From Lachnospiraceae bacterium (GTDB lineage Bacteria > Bacillota_A > Clostridia > Lachnospirales > Lachnospiraceae): a stretch of 6,825 nucleotides of DNA. This document shows positions 5,947-6,825 of this stretch, one piece after another (positions within the stretch are counted from its first letter, which is position 1; every line of letters starts with the position of its first letter). The stretch lies in assembly GCA_017435025.1 (NCBI GenBank), contig JAFSFU010000236.1:1-6825 (forward strand). The letters are read 5' to 3'. The position numbers were made by a program, and so were the translations under genes. The notes beneath the pieces are model-generated. The model did no database searches and was not told the origin of the DNA. It saw only the letters and a program-made list of their open reading frames with translations.

Positions 5947-6825
5947 ATGGAAGAGAAGAAAAAAAGAAAAAGAAAAGGCGGCAAAAAGTGGGTTGCCGCA
6001 GTACTTGTTTTAGCTGCTGCCGGAATTGGATTTTATATGTTTGCGGAGAATAAACAGAAGGCTGCCGTTGCGGATGCAAGGACAGGGATACAGACTGCGA
6101 CTGCAACCCGTATGGATATTTCCTCCGAACTGACTGCGTCCAGTTCCCTTTCTCCGAAAAATACTTACGAGGTGACCTCTTTGGTGGAGGGAGAAGTGAT
6201 GGAAGCTCTATTTGAGGAGGGAGATGTGGTAGAGAAAGACCAGGTTCTTTATCGTATTGATGCATCTTCTATGGATTCGGAACTGAGCTCTGCGGAGACC
6301 AGTCTGGTGCGTGCACAGGAGAAGGCGGTGTCTGCGAAAGAGGATTACGAGGAAGCAGTGAGCCGTTTGTCCGGGAATACATACAAGTCAACCGCAACCG
6401 GTTATATCAAGGAACTGTATGTTAGTGAAGGTGACCGTGTCAGCAATGGAACGAAGATAGCTGATATATATGATGACTCGACTATGAAGCTGACCGTGCC
6501 TTTCTTATCTGCGGAAGCATCTCAGATTGCAAATGGAAGTGCGGCAATTGTCACACTGGAGGATACCGGTGAGCAGCTTCCTGGTACAGTCACAAATGTG
6601 AGCAGTCTGGAAGAAGTTCTTTCCGGAGGACGTCTTGTAAAGGCAGTTACGGTGGAAGTGACGAATCCGGGCGGACTTACGACTTTGACTCAGGCAACGG
6701 TTTCCGTTGGGGAGTTTGTATGCGGAACGGAAGGTGCTTTCGTACCGAAGACGGAAAAGACAATGACTGCGGATATCTCAGGAAACGGAAGTCTTGAGAT
6801 TGGAAATCTTTTGGTTTCGGAGGGA
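5947..6825 (+). CDS. HlyD/MacA-type membrane-fusion (efflux adaptor) protein, 3' end outside window
   Basis: The frame is open from ATG 5947 through the window edge: 293 codons with no stop. GAAGGAG (5931-5937) lies nine bases ahead; a GTG at 5944 directly before the ATG is an alternative start. The order is a polybasic cytoplasmic N-terminus (KKKRKRKGGKK), one membrane anchor at about residues 15-34, then the extracellular part. A first biotinyl-lipoyl half occupies about 72-105 (EGEVMEALFEEGDVV...VLYRID), a short helical hairpin 106-145, the second lipoyl half 146-176 (TGYIKELYVSEGDRV...IADIYD), and a beta-barrel-like region from about 180 on. Proteins of this family bridge an inner-membrane transporter, often a MacB-type ABC permease, to outer layers of the envelope. 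The transporter genes would be expected just downstream, outside the window. Confidence is high for family, low for substrate. Confidence 0.9.
   Translation, partial: MEEKKKRKRKGGKKWVAAVLVLAAAGIGFYMFAENKQKAAVADARTGIQTATATRMDISSELTASSSLSPKNTYEVTSLVEGEVMEALFEEGDVVEKDQVLYRIDASSMDSELSSAETSLVRAQEKAVSAKEDYEEAVSRLSGNTYKSTATGYIKELYVSEGDRVSNGTKIADIYDDSTMKLTVPFLSAEASQIANGSAAIVTLEDTGEQLPGTVTNVSSLEEVLSGGRLVKAVTVEVTNPGGLTTLTQATVSVGEFVCGTEGAFVPKTEKTMTADISGNGSLEIGNLLVSEG

Noticed and set aside
5561..6265. 234-codon open frame on the minus strand across the SLH-adaptor junction
   Set aside because: It is antisense to two well-supported genes, shows no recognisable domain, and its composition (runs of F, S, R, P) is what the reverse complement of lysine- and glutamate-rich plus-strand genes gives.

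Overview
The window looks like a chromosomal segment of a low-to-moderate GC Firmicute, most likely a gut Lachnospiraceae-type Clostridium relative. This is inferred from strong AGGAGG-like ribosome sites, sigma-A promoters of the TTGACA/TATAAT type, U-tailed intrinsic terminators, a clostridial-type ABC permease with a large extracellular tail, a three-transmembrane PLD-type cardiolipin synthase and an S-layer-homology (SLH) protein. All supported genes lie on the plus strand. I see no RNA genes, insertion sequences, phage genes or CRISPR arrays.

Layout. (1) 1-2407: the last 19 codons of an ABC-transporter ATPase overlap by 26 bp with a 790-residue membrane permease, the end of a transporter operon that begins outside the window. 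(2) 2408-2983: a monocistronic unit for a 149-residue zinc-ribbon protein. It has its own sigma-A promoter, a perfect 15-bp dyad next to the -10 box, and a strong terminator. (3) 2984-4739: a monocistronic cardiolipin synthase gene with a near-consensus promoter, an AT-rich upstream stretch, a 22-bp tandem duplication that crosses the stop codon, and a terminator. (4) 4740-6825: a secreted SLH-domain protein followed 17 nt later by a HlyD/MacA-type membrane-fusion (adaptor) protein that runs off the window edge. This is the start of what is probably an export operon.

The common theme is the cell envelope: ABC export, membrane lipid synthesis, an SLH-domain surface protein, and a transporter adaptor. 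The parts most worth a second look are the promoter/dyad architecture before the zinc-ribbon gene (where a naive start codon call would turn the -35 box into a start codon), the duplication at the 3' end of the cardiolipin synthase gene, and the pairing of an SLH protein with an adaptor protein in a presumably single-membrane bacterium. I found no clear evidence of a wholly new system. The SLH-adaptor operon is the best candidate, but its remaining genes lie outside the window.
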